A DNA stretch of 23,887 bases from JBBQKG01 sp038326655 (GCA_038326655.1 JBBQKG010000034.1:1-23887), one strand, 5' to 3'; positions 15,512 to 22,954 are shown, numbered from the stretch's first letter. The notes: generated from the letters alone by a model not told the origin. A program made the numbers and translations.

Positions 15512-15937
15512 TCACGGCGCGATTGGATCGAGGGCGTCCTCCGAGACGCCCAGGTCCCTAAAGGCATCCTCCCTGTGGGCGTAGCCCTTAAAGGAGGTGA
15601 TGAGGCCACTCCTCCACCGCACCACCGCAGCGATGGGGAGCGTCACCTTCGCGCCGCTCTGCCCCCCGCGCCCGTGGAGCATGTAAAACCCGATCGTGTG
15701 CTCGTCCAGATCGAAATACGCCTCCGATTCGGCGTGAATCTCGTCTGCCCAGACATCCTCGAAGTCCCGATGCCACTGCCGAATCCCATCATGTCCGTGG
15801 TAGATAGCGCCACCGACCGCCGCGAACGTCGAGTGCCACTCGATGCCCGGGTCGCAGTAGGCGATGAACGCATCTATGTCGCGCGCGTTGAACGCCTGGA
15901 TGGCGCGGCGGTGAAGCTCAACGTTCTCCTGCGACAT
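15512..15937 (-). CDS. SnoaL-like / NTF2-fold protein (array member 2)
   Basis: A 141-aa SnoaL-like protein starting MSQENVELHRRAIQAFNARD, with IEWHSTFAAVGGAIYHGHDG, the helix QWHRDFEDVWADEIHAE, a strand HTIGFYMLHGRGGQSGAKV and a basic strand VVRWRSGLITSFKGYA. This branch (ExHxxxA...YxGHxG) differs from members 1 and 3, so the array is not a simple recent duplication. ATG 15937 lies 3 nt after the stop of member 1, so the two are probably co-translated. Ligand unknown. Confidence 0.87.
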   Translation of the reverse strand: MSQENVELHRRAIQAFNARDIDAFIAYCDPGIEWHSTFAAVGGAIYHGHDGIRQWHRDFEDVWADEIHAESEAYFDLDEHTIGFYMLHGRGGQSGAKVTLPIAAVVRWRSGLITSFKGYAHREDAFRDLGVSEDALDPIAP

Positions 15938-15940
15938 CGC

Positions 15941-16279
15941 CTACTCCGAGAGGCCCACGGCTTCGAGGGCTTCTTCGCGTACGGAAAAGATTTCGCAACC
16001 GACCATCTTGCCGTCGCGCATCGTCCAGAGATGCCGAGTCCGAGTCTCGACCAGCGCAAAGAACCGCTCCGGTGCAACGACCACTTCCTCGAACGGCTCG
16101 CGCAGGTCCTCCCAGAAGCGCCTCGCTGCGTCGCGCCCTCGATGTGTCCCGGCGTTCATCACCCGATTGCCGGTCGTCAGCTCGAAGTCCGGATGCCAGT
16201 CGCGACTGGCGGCGTCCCAGTCGCCGTTGCTAACGGCCAAGTATGCGGCGCGAAGGGTCTCGATATCTGCTTCCGACAT
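15941..16279 (-). CDS. SnoaL-like / NTF2-fold protein (array member 1)
   Basis: A 112-aa protein starting MSEADIETLRAAYLAVSNGD. It has HPDFELTTGNRVMNAGTHRG, close to the matching part of member 3 (MTTQRGPDAGTHRQ), and FFALVETRTRHLWTMRDGKM, and it ends EEALEAVGLSE. ATG 16279 is preferred over the upstream start at 16360 because the repeated leader ends right before it and homology to the family begins here. It is the first gene of a likely three-gene transcript. Function unknown beyond the fold. Confidence 0.83.
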   Translation of the reverse strand: MSEADIETLRAAYLAVSNGDWDAASRDWHPDFELTTGNRVMNAGTHRGRDAARRFWEDLREPFEEVVVAPERFFALVETRTRHLWTMRDGKMVGCEIFSVREEALEAVGLSE

Positions 16280-16301
16280 CGCCCGCGCAGTATCCCGCAG
16301 G
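16280..16301 (-). promoter_or_regulatory. Repeated SnoaL leader, copy C
   Basis: The 22 nt before ATG 16279 are identical to leader copy A at 13893-13914, including GATACT 9 nt before the ATG. Identity stops upstream of the CCTGCGGG block. It is the probable promoter region for the SnoaL transcript. Confidence 0.55.
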
Positions 16302-16402
16302 GCCCGCACGCCCGTGGTCTCCGGCTGGATCGTTCCTTGCCGGGCCAGGATCGCAAGCACTGGAGCCTGTGGCTCGGAGAACAGACAGGGACTGGGCCCC
16401 GC

Positions 16403-16452
16403 CTACTGCGACAGCCCCACGGCTTCGAGCGCCTCGGCTTCACTCCGGAAGG
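16403..16452 (-). pseudogene. SnoaL-like C-terminal remnant upstream of the array
   Basis: The minus strand reads TFRSEAEALEAVGLSQ followed by TAG, a SnoaL C-terminus. A TGA lies just upstream in frame and no body remains. The stretch 16302-16402 between it and leader C holds nothing else that I recognise. Confidence 0.65.
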
Positions 16453-16509
16453 TGTGTCACTAACACCTCTCTCATGGTGCTCTTAGCTTCCGGCGATAGA
16501 AGCCGGAGG

Positions 16510-17910
16510 ATGCCTCAGGGTCGCAGAGTCCCGCGCGCCGGCGCGAGGACCCGCCCGGCGCGCCGGTACGACGTCGCGCTGCATCGAGTCGTATCCCCCT
16601 TGGCGCGGGCCCTGCTTCGCCGCCGCCCGGCAGGGCAGGACTCAGGCAAGGTGTTCATCTTGTTGATGCACGCCTGGGGCATGGGCGGGACGATCCGAAC
16701 CACGCTCAACGTGGCCGGCCATCTGGCCCGGGATCGCGAGGTCGAGGTGATCAGCATCGTGCGGAGGCGGAACGACCCCTTCTTCGAGTTCCCGCCCGGT
16801 GTGACCGTCACGGTGGTCGACGACCAGCGCAAGCGCCGCCCCGGTCGAGCGCCCGGGCTCCTCAATCGTCTGCTCCGCCGCCTGCCGAGCTTGCTCGTGT
16901 ATCCGGGCGACCGTGCCTCACGGTCCTGCAGCATGTGGACGGACCTGATGCTGGTGCGCACCCTTTGGCGAGTGCGCTCGGGATTCCTGATCGGAACCCG
17001 CCCGGGCCTGAACCTGCTCGGCCTCCTGGGGCGGCGCCCCGGCACGGTCGTGATCGGTACCGAGCACATGCACTACTCCCAGCACTCCCCGATGTTGCGG
17101 GCGCGCATCAAGAAGTGCTATCCCGCCTTGGACACGCTCGTGGTGCTGACCGAGCACGACCGGAGCGAGTACGGCGAGGTGCTGCCGGGCCGGCCGCCCA
17201 CCGTGCGGATCCCGAACGCGGTGCCCCAGCTGAGCCAGTCGACCGTGGACGAGCGCAAGCCGGTGGTGCTGGCGGCCGGCAGGCTCGGACCCCAGAAGGG
17301 GTTCGACCGGTTGATCGAGGCGTTCGCACAGGTCGCTCCGGGGCATCCGGACTGGACCGTCCGGATCTGCGGCCGTGGCCCTGCGCGCGACCGTCTTCAG
17401 CAGCAGATCCTGGAGCGCGGCCTCGCCGAGCGGGTGATTCTCATGGGGGCGGTCCAGAACGTCGAGGCGCAGATGGCCGAAGCCTCGCTCTTCGTCTTGA
17501 GCTCACGCTTCGAGGGGCTTCCGATGGCGATGCTCGAGGCGATGAGCATGGGCCTGCCGGTCGCGAGCTTCGATTGCCCGACCGGTCCGGGAGAAGTGCT
17601 CGAGCACGGTCGCGACGGCCTGCTTGTGCCGAACGGCGACGTCGAGGCGCTCGCCGCCGCGATCACCAGTCTGATCGAGGACCCGGATGCGCGACGGCGC
17701 CTCGGAGCCGCGGCGACCGCGAAGGCTGCCACCTACTCCATGAGCGTGATCGGGCCCCAGTGGGAGGAACTGCTGGCCTCCCTGGCGTCGCCCGGAAAGA
17801 GAAGCGCCCGGTCGATCAGTCAACCGGGCGCTTCGAGAGGCGTTACAGCAGGGGTTCTTGACGCCCCTTGTCCCTCCGGGAGAACGGAGAGAACCGGAAA
17901 TCTAGCGTAA
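16510..17910 (+). CDS. GT4-family glycosyltransferase
   Basis: A retaining GT-B glycosyltransferase of family 4, about 466 aa, probably acting at the inner membrane face on a surface polysaccharide, teichoic-acid-like polymer or glycolipid. The N-terminal domain starts VFILLMHAWGMGGTIRTTLN. The C-terminal domain has the donor-site landmarks VVLAAGRLGPQKGFDRLIEA, ICGRGPARDRL, and FEGLPMAMLEAMSMGLPVAS with the E-x7-E pair, then DGLLVPNGDVEAL. The start is uncertain: ATG 16510 is used, but ATG 16474 and GTG 16650 are in frame and none has a well-spaced ribosome binding site. The last ~35 codons lie beyond the usual end of the fold and include a 12-bp perfect hairpin. It is a single-gene unit. 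Confidence 0.87.
   Translation: MPQGRRVPRAGARTRPARRYDVALHRVVSPLARALLRRRPAGQDSGKVFILLMHAWGMGGTIRTTLNVAGHLARDREVEVISIVRRRNDPFFEFPPGVTVTVVDDQRKRRPGRAPGLLNRLLRRLPSLLVYPGDRASRSCSMWTDLMLVRTLWRVRSGFLIGTRPGLNLLGLLGRRPGTVVIGTEHMHYSQHSPMLRARIKKCYPALDTLVVLTEHDRSEYGEVLPGRPPTVRIPNAVPQLSQSTVDERKPVVLAAGRLGPQKGFDRLIEAFAQVAPGHPDWTVRICGRGPARDRLQQQILERGLAERVILMGAVQNVEAQMAEASLFVLSSRFEGLPMAMLEAMSMGLPVASFDCPTGPGEVLEHGRDGLLVPNGDVEALAAAITSLIEDPDARRRLGAAATAKAATYSMSVIGPQWEELLASLASPGKRSARSISQPGASRGVTAGVLDAPCPSGRTERTGNLA
17801..17834 (+). terminator. Perfect 12-bp hairpin inside the 3' end of the GT4 gene
   Basis: GAAGCGCCCGGT (17801-17812) pairs perfectly with ACCGGGCGCTTC (17823-17834) around a 10-nt loop. It lies within the annotated frame, about 75 nt before the stop at 17908-17910. 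There is no T run. It could be a misplaced terminator, an mRNA stability element, or a sign that the tail is a run-on. The remaining gap 17911-17994 shows nothing else. Confidence 0.5.
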
Positions 17911-17994
17911 CCGACCGGAGAGTCAAGTAAATCGAAGCGATTCGGTGCACTTTTTCGCTCGTTTCTGACAAATCGTCCAGTCACTGCGTCAAAT

Positions 17995-18765
17995 TCAGCA
18001 GATTCCGCGGGTCAGCCCCCCGTCGACGACCAGATTCACGCCGCAGACGTAGGAGGCGCGCTCCGAGCACAGGAACGCAACCACGTCGGCAAACTCCTCG
18101 ACCCGCCCGAGGCGGCCGGCGGGCACATCGCCCTGCGGCTCGTCGGCGATCTCCTCCAGCGGGCGGCCCATCGTGCCGGCGATCCGGTCCGTGGCGATCC
18201 GGCCCGGCGCGGCGCTGTTCACGAGCACTCCATCTCGGGCCAGCTCGATCGCGAGCGTCTTGAAGGCCCCGACCGCTGCCAGCCGGTGGCTGTTCGAGAG
18301 CATCAGTCCCGGGATCGGCTCCTTGGTCGCGGACGAGGTGATGTTGACGACCCGTCCCCACCGCGCGGCGCGCATCGCCGGCGTGACCGCACCGACCAGC
18401 GCCAACGGCGCCAGCACGAGGCTGCGATAGGCAGTTTGCCACTGGTCGAGGTCGAAGCCGAGCGGCTCGCCCATCGGCGGTCCGCCCGTGTTGGTGACGA
18501 GGATCTCGATCGGGCCGAGCGCGGCCTCGACCTCGCCGGCCAGCGGCGGCATGCGCCCGACGTCGTCGGTGTCCGCGGCAAACGGGCGAACCTCCCCGCC
18601 CGTCTCGGCCGAGATCGCAGCCGCGGCCGCCTCGATCCGCTCCGGTGAACGGCTGGCCACGGCGACGCGGGCGCCCTCGCGCGAAAGCGCGCCCGCGACT
18701 CCTCGGCCGATGCCCTTGCTCGCGCCCATCACGAGCGCGACGCGGCCTTCGATGCCGAGGTTCAA
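17995..18765 (-). CDS. Atypical short-chain dehydrogenase/reductase lacking the YxxxK pair
   Basis: A 256-aa Rossmann protein resembling 3-oxoacyl-ACP reductases. The NAD(P) loop is GASKGIG (14-20), the NNAG motif is replaced by TNTGG (91-95), and the serine region is NITSS (141-145). Where YSASK is expected it has SNSHR (157-161), so both the catalytic Tyr and Lys are replaced (S157, R161). A subgroup of BKR-like SDRs with this change is known, and its chemistry is unclear. It ends NLVVDGGLTRGIC, as usual for the family. TTG 18765 is chosen for its distance from the GASKGIG loop; it lies 7 nt after the cupin stop, so the two genes are probably one operon. No clear ribosome binding site. Confidence 0.85.
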   Translation of the reverse strand: MNLGIEGRVALVMGASKGIGRGVAGALSREGARVAVASRSPERIEAAAAAISAETGGEVRPFAADTDDVGRMPPLAGEVEAALGPIEILVTNTGGPPMGEPLGFDLDQWQTAYRSLVLAPLALVGAVTPAMRAARWGRVVNITSSATKEPIPGLMLSNSHRLAAVGAFKTLAIELARDGVLVNSAAPGRIATDRIAGTMGRPLEEIADEPQGDVPAGRLGRVEEFADVVAFLCSERASYVCGVNLVVDGGLTRGIC

Positions 18766-18772
18766 GCGCGCG

Positions 18773-19147
18773 CTATTGCTGCGGGACCGAGAAGGACGAG
18801 ATCTCGTAGGGCCTGCCAACCGTGCCGCCGAGCGCGAGGACCCGGGCCGCCCGGTCACGGGTCACGAGCTTGCGCTTCTGGCCGGCGCCGACCCGTGCGA
18901 ACACGCCCGGCACGAGCTGGTGCTCCTCGCCGTCCGTCTGGAGGATCGCGGCCCCTTCGAGGGCCGTGTAGACCTCCTCCTGCCCGTCCTCGGCGTGATC
19001 GTGCTCGGGATACTGATCTGCGTTGGCGGGGAGGTCGAACACCTGCAGGCCGAACGACTCGACGCCGAGCCCGTGCCGAACGAGCTTCATCGCCCCCCCG
19101 AACGCGCTGTCGAACTCCTCCAGCCGCATGACGGTAACGTCAGCCAT
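18773..19147 (-). CDS. Small cupin-domain protein
   Basis: A 124-aa single-domain cupin. The first metal motif reads QYPEHDHAEDGQEEVY (two His and one Glu), followed by LEGAAILQTDGEEHQLVPG and the second barrel half with GQKRKLVTR. It probably binds a divalent metal; whether it is an enzyme or a sensor cannot be told. ATG 19147 is preceded by GGGGGAAG. It is upstream of and probably co-transcribed with the atypical SDR, hinting at joint action on one metabolite. Confidence 0.8.
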   Translation of the reverse strand: MADVTVMRLEEFDSAFGGAMKLVRHGLGVESFGLQVFDLPANADQYPEHDHAEDGQEEVYTALEGAAILQTDGEEHQLVPGVFARVGAGQKRKLVTRDRAARVLALGGTVGRPYEISSFSVPQQ

Positions 19148-19247
19148 TCACTTCCCCCTGTGTTCGCGAGGTTGCCTCTCGGGCCGAACCCTACCGCCAC
19201 GAACCGCTCGGGGGCGAGCGGCGCCCTGCGACTACAATCGTCGCCAC

Positions 19248-19322
<75 letters not shown>

Positions 19323-19325
19323 CTT

Positions 19326-19658
19326 ATGTCGCAGTTGGCAGCAGAGCGCTGCGAAGCATGCGAGAAGGGCACCCCGCCGCTCAGCGAAGCAGAGGCAGCG
19401 GTGCTGTCCGCGGACGTGCCCGCTTGGGAGCGCGAGGGCAATCAGCGCTTGCGGCGGACCTTCGAGTTCGCCAACTTCCGCGACGCCTTCGGCTTCGTCG
19501 CGCGCGCGGCGCTCGTCGCCGAGGCGGAGTTCCACCACCCCGACATCGAGCTCGGCTGGGGCCGTGCGGCGTTCGAGCTGACCACGCATGCCGCCTCGGG
19601 TCTCACGCGGAACGACTTCGTGATGGCAGCGAAGCTCGACCAGCTGGAGCAGGGATGA
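19326..19658 (+). CDS. Pterin-4a-carbinolamine dehydratase
   Basis: A 110-aa enzyme that dehydrates 4a-hydroxytetrahydrobiopterin to quinonoid dihydropterin. The active-site signature is clear: EFHHPDIELGWGRAAFELTT followed by HAASGLTRNDFVMAAKLD, with H70, H71 and H88 as the catalytic histidines. The N-terminus has a CEAC pair and the typical LSEAEAAVL start. ATG 19326 begins 3 nt after tRNA-Asp, so the mRNA may be released by tRNA processing. It overlaps the next gene by ATGA. No aromatic amino acid hydroxylase is in view; in many bacteria this protein has other roles, for example in molybdopterin metabolism. Confidence 0.92.
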   Translation: MSQLAAERCEACEKGTPPLSEAEAAVLSADVPAWEREGNQRLRRTFEFANFRDAFGFVARAALVAEAEFHHPDIELGWGRAAFELTTHAASGLTRNDFVMAAKLDQLEQG

Positions 19659-19957
19659 ACGAGGGCGAGATGAGCCTCGAAGGGGAGATGCTCGCCTTCA
19701 TCAGGGCCGGTCTGGACCATCACAACGCGACCTGCCCGATGCCCGCCCGAGCGATCCTGCTCAACACCGGGAACTATGAGTTGTTCGGCTGGGACGAGCT
19801 CTACGGGCTGCCGGTGGAGCCGCGCGACGAGATCCCGCCGAAGCGGTTCCGGATCGACTGCCCGGGCTCGGCATTCGGCATCGAGGACGAGATCGCCGAG
19901 GCGATCGGCGAGCCCGTCCCGCTTCGCATGGTGCCCGAGACGCCCGCGGTCGAGTAG
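19655..19957 (+). CDS. Hypothetical protein coupled to the pterin dehydratase
   Basis: A 100-aa acidic protein whose ATG overlaps the dehydratase stop (ATGA), so translation is coupled. It contains EGEMLAFIRAGLDHHNATCP, ILLNTGNYELFGWDELYGLP, PPKRFRIDCPG and FGIEDEIAEAIGEPVPLRMV. Two cysteines are present, but there is no membrane segment. The frame is open further upstream only as a shadow. I do not recognise the family. Confidence 0.75.
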   Translation: MNEGEMSLEGEMLAFIRAGLDHHNATCPMPARAILLNTGNYELFGWDELYGLPVEPRDEIPPKRFRIDCPGSAFGIEDEIAEAIGEPVPLRMVPETPAVE

Positions 19958-19960
19958 CGC

Positions 19961-20782
19961 TCAACCGCCTCGTTCGACACCCTCGGGCAGCCTTCCCTCG
20001 TGGTCGAGCTTGTCGAGGTGAGCCTCGAGCGTGAGGGCCGCGGCGGGCCGCAGCACCGCCGGAGCGTCGGCCCAGACCTCGTCGAGCAGCGCCTCGCGGC
20101 TGCGGCTGCCCCGCTCCAGCGCCGCCAAGAGCCGGCGCTCCCGGTCGAGCCGGTGCTCGATGTACTCGGTCAACTTCGCCCGCGGCTCCCACACGACCGG
20201 CCCGTGGCCAGGGCAGAGCGCCTCGAGATCGAGCTCGCGGAGCCGGCGAAGCGAGTCGAGATAGCGCCCGAGAGAGCCGCCGCCCGGTGGGATGAAGACA
20301 CTTCCCTCGCCGAGCACCGTGTCGCCGGAGAAGAGGACCCGCCCCGCCAGCAGTGAGATGTGGTCGGCGGAGTGGCCGGGGGTCTCGTGCACGACGAACG
20401 GCCCCACCACCTCACCGTCGCGAAGCTCACGCGCGATCTGGAGGCCGACGGCGGCCGGTTCCGAGAAGCCCTCGGGATCCGGCCCCTCGGGGCCGGCCAG
20501 CACCGGGACGCCGAACCGCTCGGCGAGCACCGGGGCCGCCTCCGCGTGGTCGAGGTGGCGGTGCGTCAGCACGATTCCCTCGAGCGGCCCGCGATCGGCG
20601 ATCGCGAACTCCAGGCGCTCGAGGTGGCCCGGGTCGGAAGGACCGGGGTCGACGAGCCACACCGGGGCTCCGACCAGCCACGAGTTCGTGCCCGACAGCG
20701 TGAACAGTCCCTTGTTCGGCGCCCGGATCAGGGTCACGCGATCGGGAACGGAGCCGTGTGCCTGCCGGAGCTCGTCTGCCAC
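19961..20782 (-). CDS. Metallo-beta-lactamase-fold hydrolase, LACTB2-like
   Basis: A 273-aa dinuclear-metal hydrolase. Ligands: THRHLDH (H74, H76, D78, H79), H137 in ETPGHSADH, D154 in FSGDTVLGEG, and a late His in CPGHGP. The last ~70 residues (EYIEHRLDRERRLLAAL to LDHEGRLPEGVE) form the winged-helix-like tail found in LACTB2-type proteins, which include endoribonucleases; thioester or lactone hydrolysis is also possible. It is divergent from a second MBL-fold gene, with 44 nt between start codons. Confidence 0.88.
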   Translation of the reverse strand: MADELRQAHGSVPDRVTLIRAPNKGLFTLSGTNSWLVGAPVWLVDPGPSDPGHLERLEFAIADRGPLEGIVLTHRHLDHAEAAPVLAERFGVPVLAGPEGPDPEGFSEPAAVGLQIARELRDGEVVGPFVVHETPGHSADHISLLAGRVLFSGDTVLGEGSVFIPPGGGSLGRYLDSLRRLRELDLEALCPGHGPVVWEPRAKLTEYIEHRLDRERRLLAALERGSRSREALLDEVWADAPAVLRPAAALTLEAHLDKLDHEGRLPEGVERGG

Positions 20783-20813
20783 GAGCCCGATTATCCGCGG
20801 TGCGGCGTCGTCA

Positions 20814-20819
20814 TATAGT
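20814..20819 (+). promoter_or_regulatory. -10 element for a probably leaderless MBL-fold gene
   Basis: TATAGT is followed by exactly 7 nt and then GTG 20827. This is the spacing expected if transcription starts at the first base of the start codon. No ribosome binding site is visible. Confidence 0.4.
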
Positions 20820-20826
20820 CAAAGCC

Positions 20827-21861
20827 GTGGTGACCGAGCCATCGAAGAAGCCGCCGGTCGGCCGCGCGGATCGAATCGTCCCCGGGATCTGGCGGATCCG
20901 GCTGCCGCTGCCGTGGCCGGGCGTCCCCCACGTCAACGCGTGGGCGATCGAGTCGGCGGACCGGAAGGGAATCGTGCTGGTCGACACGGGCATCCACGGC
21001 GACGGAGCGCTGGACGAGCTCGAGCACACGCTTCGCCTCGCGGGCTACGGCCTCGCAGACGTGAGCCTGCTGGTCTGCACGCACGCCCACAGCGACCACT
21101 ACGGCCTGGCTGCGCCGATACTCGAGATTGCCGGATGCGAGCTCTGGATGCACCCGGCGCATGCCCACATGTCGCGCGCCGCGAGTGATCCCGAGCGGGC
21201 GCTGGAGCGGCGCATCGAGGTCGCCCGCCAGAGCGGCGTGCCGCTCGAGCCGCTCGAGCGCTGGGCGGAGGAGCGACGCGACCAGACGCCTGGGATCGCG
21301 GGAGTCGTGGAGCCCCACCGCGACCTCGTCGACGGCGTCGAGGTGGAGACCGGCCAGGGCTTGTGGACCGCCTACCAGACGCCTGGGCACGCCCCTTCGC
21401 ACGTCGTGCTCTTCCAGCCGGAGCGCCGCATGCTGATCAGCGGCGACCATCTGCTCGGTCGCGTGTCGCTGTACTTCGACTACGGCTGGACGCCCGATCC
21501 GGTCGCCGAGTTCGTCACCGGCCTCGACACGATCGAGCGCCTGGACGCCCGCCTGTGCCTGCCCGGGCACGGCCGGCCGTTCACGGACGTGCGCGGGCAC
21601 GTCGCGGCGAACCGGCGGGAGATCGACGAGCGGGTGGCGGCGACGCTGGCAGCGCTCGGCGGCGGCGAGGCGACCGCCTTCGACCTGGTGCCGAAGGTGT
21701 TCGGGGAAGGGTTCGACCGCATGATGATGAGCTGGGCGCTCACGATCATGCTCTGCTTCCTCACCCACCTCGAGCGAGCTGGGCGCGTGGAGCGCGTTAC
21801 GTCGGCCGACGGGCTTCCTGAGCGGTGGCGAACGGCCGCTCGAGCGGAAGCCACGCTCTGA
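20827..21861 (+). CDS. Metallo-beta-lactamase-fold hydrolase
   Basis: A 344-aa hydrolase with metal ligands in THAHSDH (H86, H88, D90, H91), a His in QTPGHAPSH, an Asp in LISGDHLLG and a His in CLPGHGRPF. The tail after about residue 260 is mostly helical, with a DRMMMSWALTIMLCFLTHLE segment that may form a substrate lid. The glyoxalase II-like layout suggests a thioester, lactone or phosphodiester substrate. GTG 20827 is chosen from the TATAGT element; GTG 20830 is adjacent, and the longer frame from 20758 would overlap the divergent gene. The 3' end overlaps convergent metF by 65 nt. Confidence 0.87.
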   Translation: MVTEPSKKPPVGRADRIVPGIWRIRLPLPWPGVPHVNAWAIESADRKGIVLVDTGIHGDGALDELEHTLRLAGYGLADVSLLVCTHAHSDHYGLAAPILEIAGCELWMHPAHAHMSRAASDPERALERRIEVARQSGVPLEPLERWAEERRDQTPGIAGVVEPHRDLVDGVEVETGQGLWTAYQTPGHAPSHVVLFQPERRMLISGDHLLGRVSLYFDYGWTPDPVAEFVTGLDTIERLDARLCLPGHGRPFTDVRGHVAANRREIDERVAATLAALGGGEATAFDLVPKVFGEGFDRMMMSWALTIMLCFLTHLERAGRVERVTSADGLPERWRTAARAEATL

Positions 21862-22717
21862 GCGCCGAAAGGATCGCACGCGTCGCCGGCGACTTGTTGA
21901 GCGTGTAGAAGTGGATCCCGGGTGCGCCTCGGGCAAGCAGGTCCGCGCACTGAAGCGCCGCATACGAGACCCCGAGCTCGGCGACCGCCTCCTCGCCCTC
22001 GGCGTTTCGCGCCTCGAGCTGCTCGTGGAGGAGCGGCGGGATTGTCGCCCCGCACAGGGTCGTGAAGCGCTTGAGCTGGTCGAAGTTCGTGATCGGCATG
22101 ATGCCCGCGATGATCGGCACGTCGATCCCGTACTCGCGCGCGCTGTCGACGAAGCGGAAGTAGTCCTCGTTGTCGAAGAACAGCTGCGTGATGAGGAAGC
22201 TCGCGCCGGCGTCGACCTTGCGCTTCAGGTAGCCCAGGTCCTGGTCGAGGTCGGCTGCCTCCGGGTGCACCTCGGGAAAGCAGGTCGCGCCCACGCAGAA
22301 GTCGTAGTCGGAGCAGATCAGCTCGATCAGGTCGACAGAGTGGTGGAGCCCGTCGGGGTGAGGCGTCCACTCCGCCTCTCCCCTGGGCGGATCGCCGCGG
22401 AGGGCGAGCACGTTGTCGATCCCCGCCCCGGCGATCTCGTCGAGGATCTCACGGAGCCGGTCGGTCGGCTCACCGACACAGGAGAGGTGCGCCATCGCCT
22501 CCAGCCCGAGGTCCTCCTTGATCCACTTGGTGACCTCGACGGTGCGTTCACGGGTGGAGCCCGCCGCGCCGTAGGTGACCGAGACGTAGTCGGGCGCATC
22601 CTTCTTCAGCTCGCCGAGCGCTTCTTCCAGGCTGCGCTGTCCCTCGTCGGTCTTCGGCGGAAAGAACTCGAACGAGAAGACGGAGCCGGGCGCCTCGAGG
22701 ATCCGGTCGATTCGCAT
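21797..22717 (-). CDS. metF: Methylenetetrahydrofolate reductase
   Basis: A 306-aa flavoprotein reducing 5,10-methylene-THF to 5-methyl-THF, the methyl donor for methionine synthesis. Landmarks: FSFEFFPPKT with the catalytic Glu at 17, YVSVTYGAAGSTRERT, NVLALRGDPPRGE with the conserved Asp, the FAD-contacting barrel strands, ITQLFFDNEDYFRF, IIAGIMPITN, and HFYTLNKSPAT at the end. Length and order match MTHFR. ATG 22717 places the family start correctly; the 28 extra upstream codons are not conserved in type. It has no good ribosome binding site but a hairpin-rich leader. Its last 65 nt overlap the convergent MBL-fold gene. Confidence 0.95.
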   Translation of the reverse strand: MRIDRILEAPGSVFSFEFFPPKTDEGQRSLEEALGELKKDAPDYVSVTYGAAGSTRERTVEVTKWIKEDLGLEAMAHLSCVGEPTDRLREILDEIAGAGIDNVLALRGDPPRGEAEWTPHPDGLHHSVDLIELICSDYDFCVGATCFPEVHPEAADLDQDLGYLKRKVDAGASFLITQLFFDNEDYFRFVDSAREYGIDVPIIAGIMPITNFDQLKRFTTLCGATIPPLLHEQLEARNAEGEEAVAELGVSYAALQCADLLARGAPGIHFYTLNKSPATRAILSALRAWLPLERPFATAQEARRPT

Positions 22718-22744
22718 CCGGGGAATGGTAGTGACGGAAAAACA

Positions 22745-22768
22745 CGGGGCCGGCTCGCGCCGGCCCCG
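22745..22768 (-). terminator. Intrinsic terminator in the metF leader
   Basis: A perfect 10-bp stem (22745-22754 with 22759-22768) with a 4-nt loop is followed on the minus strand by TGTTTTTCC, a textbook intrinsic terminator. It ends about 27 nt before the metF ATG. Confidence 0.7.
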
Positions 22769-22787
22769 CCTTGCGTCCGTGCCGCTC

Positions 22788-22815
22788 CTCGAAAGAGGCA
22801 ATTCTGCCTCTCGAG
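22788..22815 (-). other. Second hairpin in the metF leader
   Basis: A 7-bp stem AGAGGCA/TGCCTCT with loop ATTC is extended by CTCG/CGAG across a two-base bulge. It lies 20 nt upstream of the terminator hairpin in metF orientation and may be part of an attenuator or small RNA. The rest of 22718-22984 holds no gene I can support; no known riboswitch core was recognised. Confidence 0.4.
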
Positions 22816-22954
22816 AAGTTCCTCAACGCGGCGTCCATGCCTGGAGGAGCGGAATTCCTTTCCCGCGTCAATGTCTTCGGCGGCGCTTCGGTGGGCGGTG
22901 AAGCCGCGACGGTCGAGTTGGACGAACGTTGGAGCGCGGGGGCCTTCGCCAAAC

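Noticed and set aside
15575..16486. Plus-strand 303-codon frame over the SnoaL array
   Set aside because: It is antisense to three SnoaL-like genes that have clear family motifs and conserved junctions.
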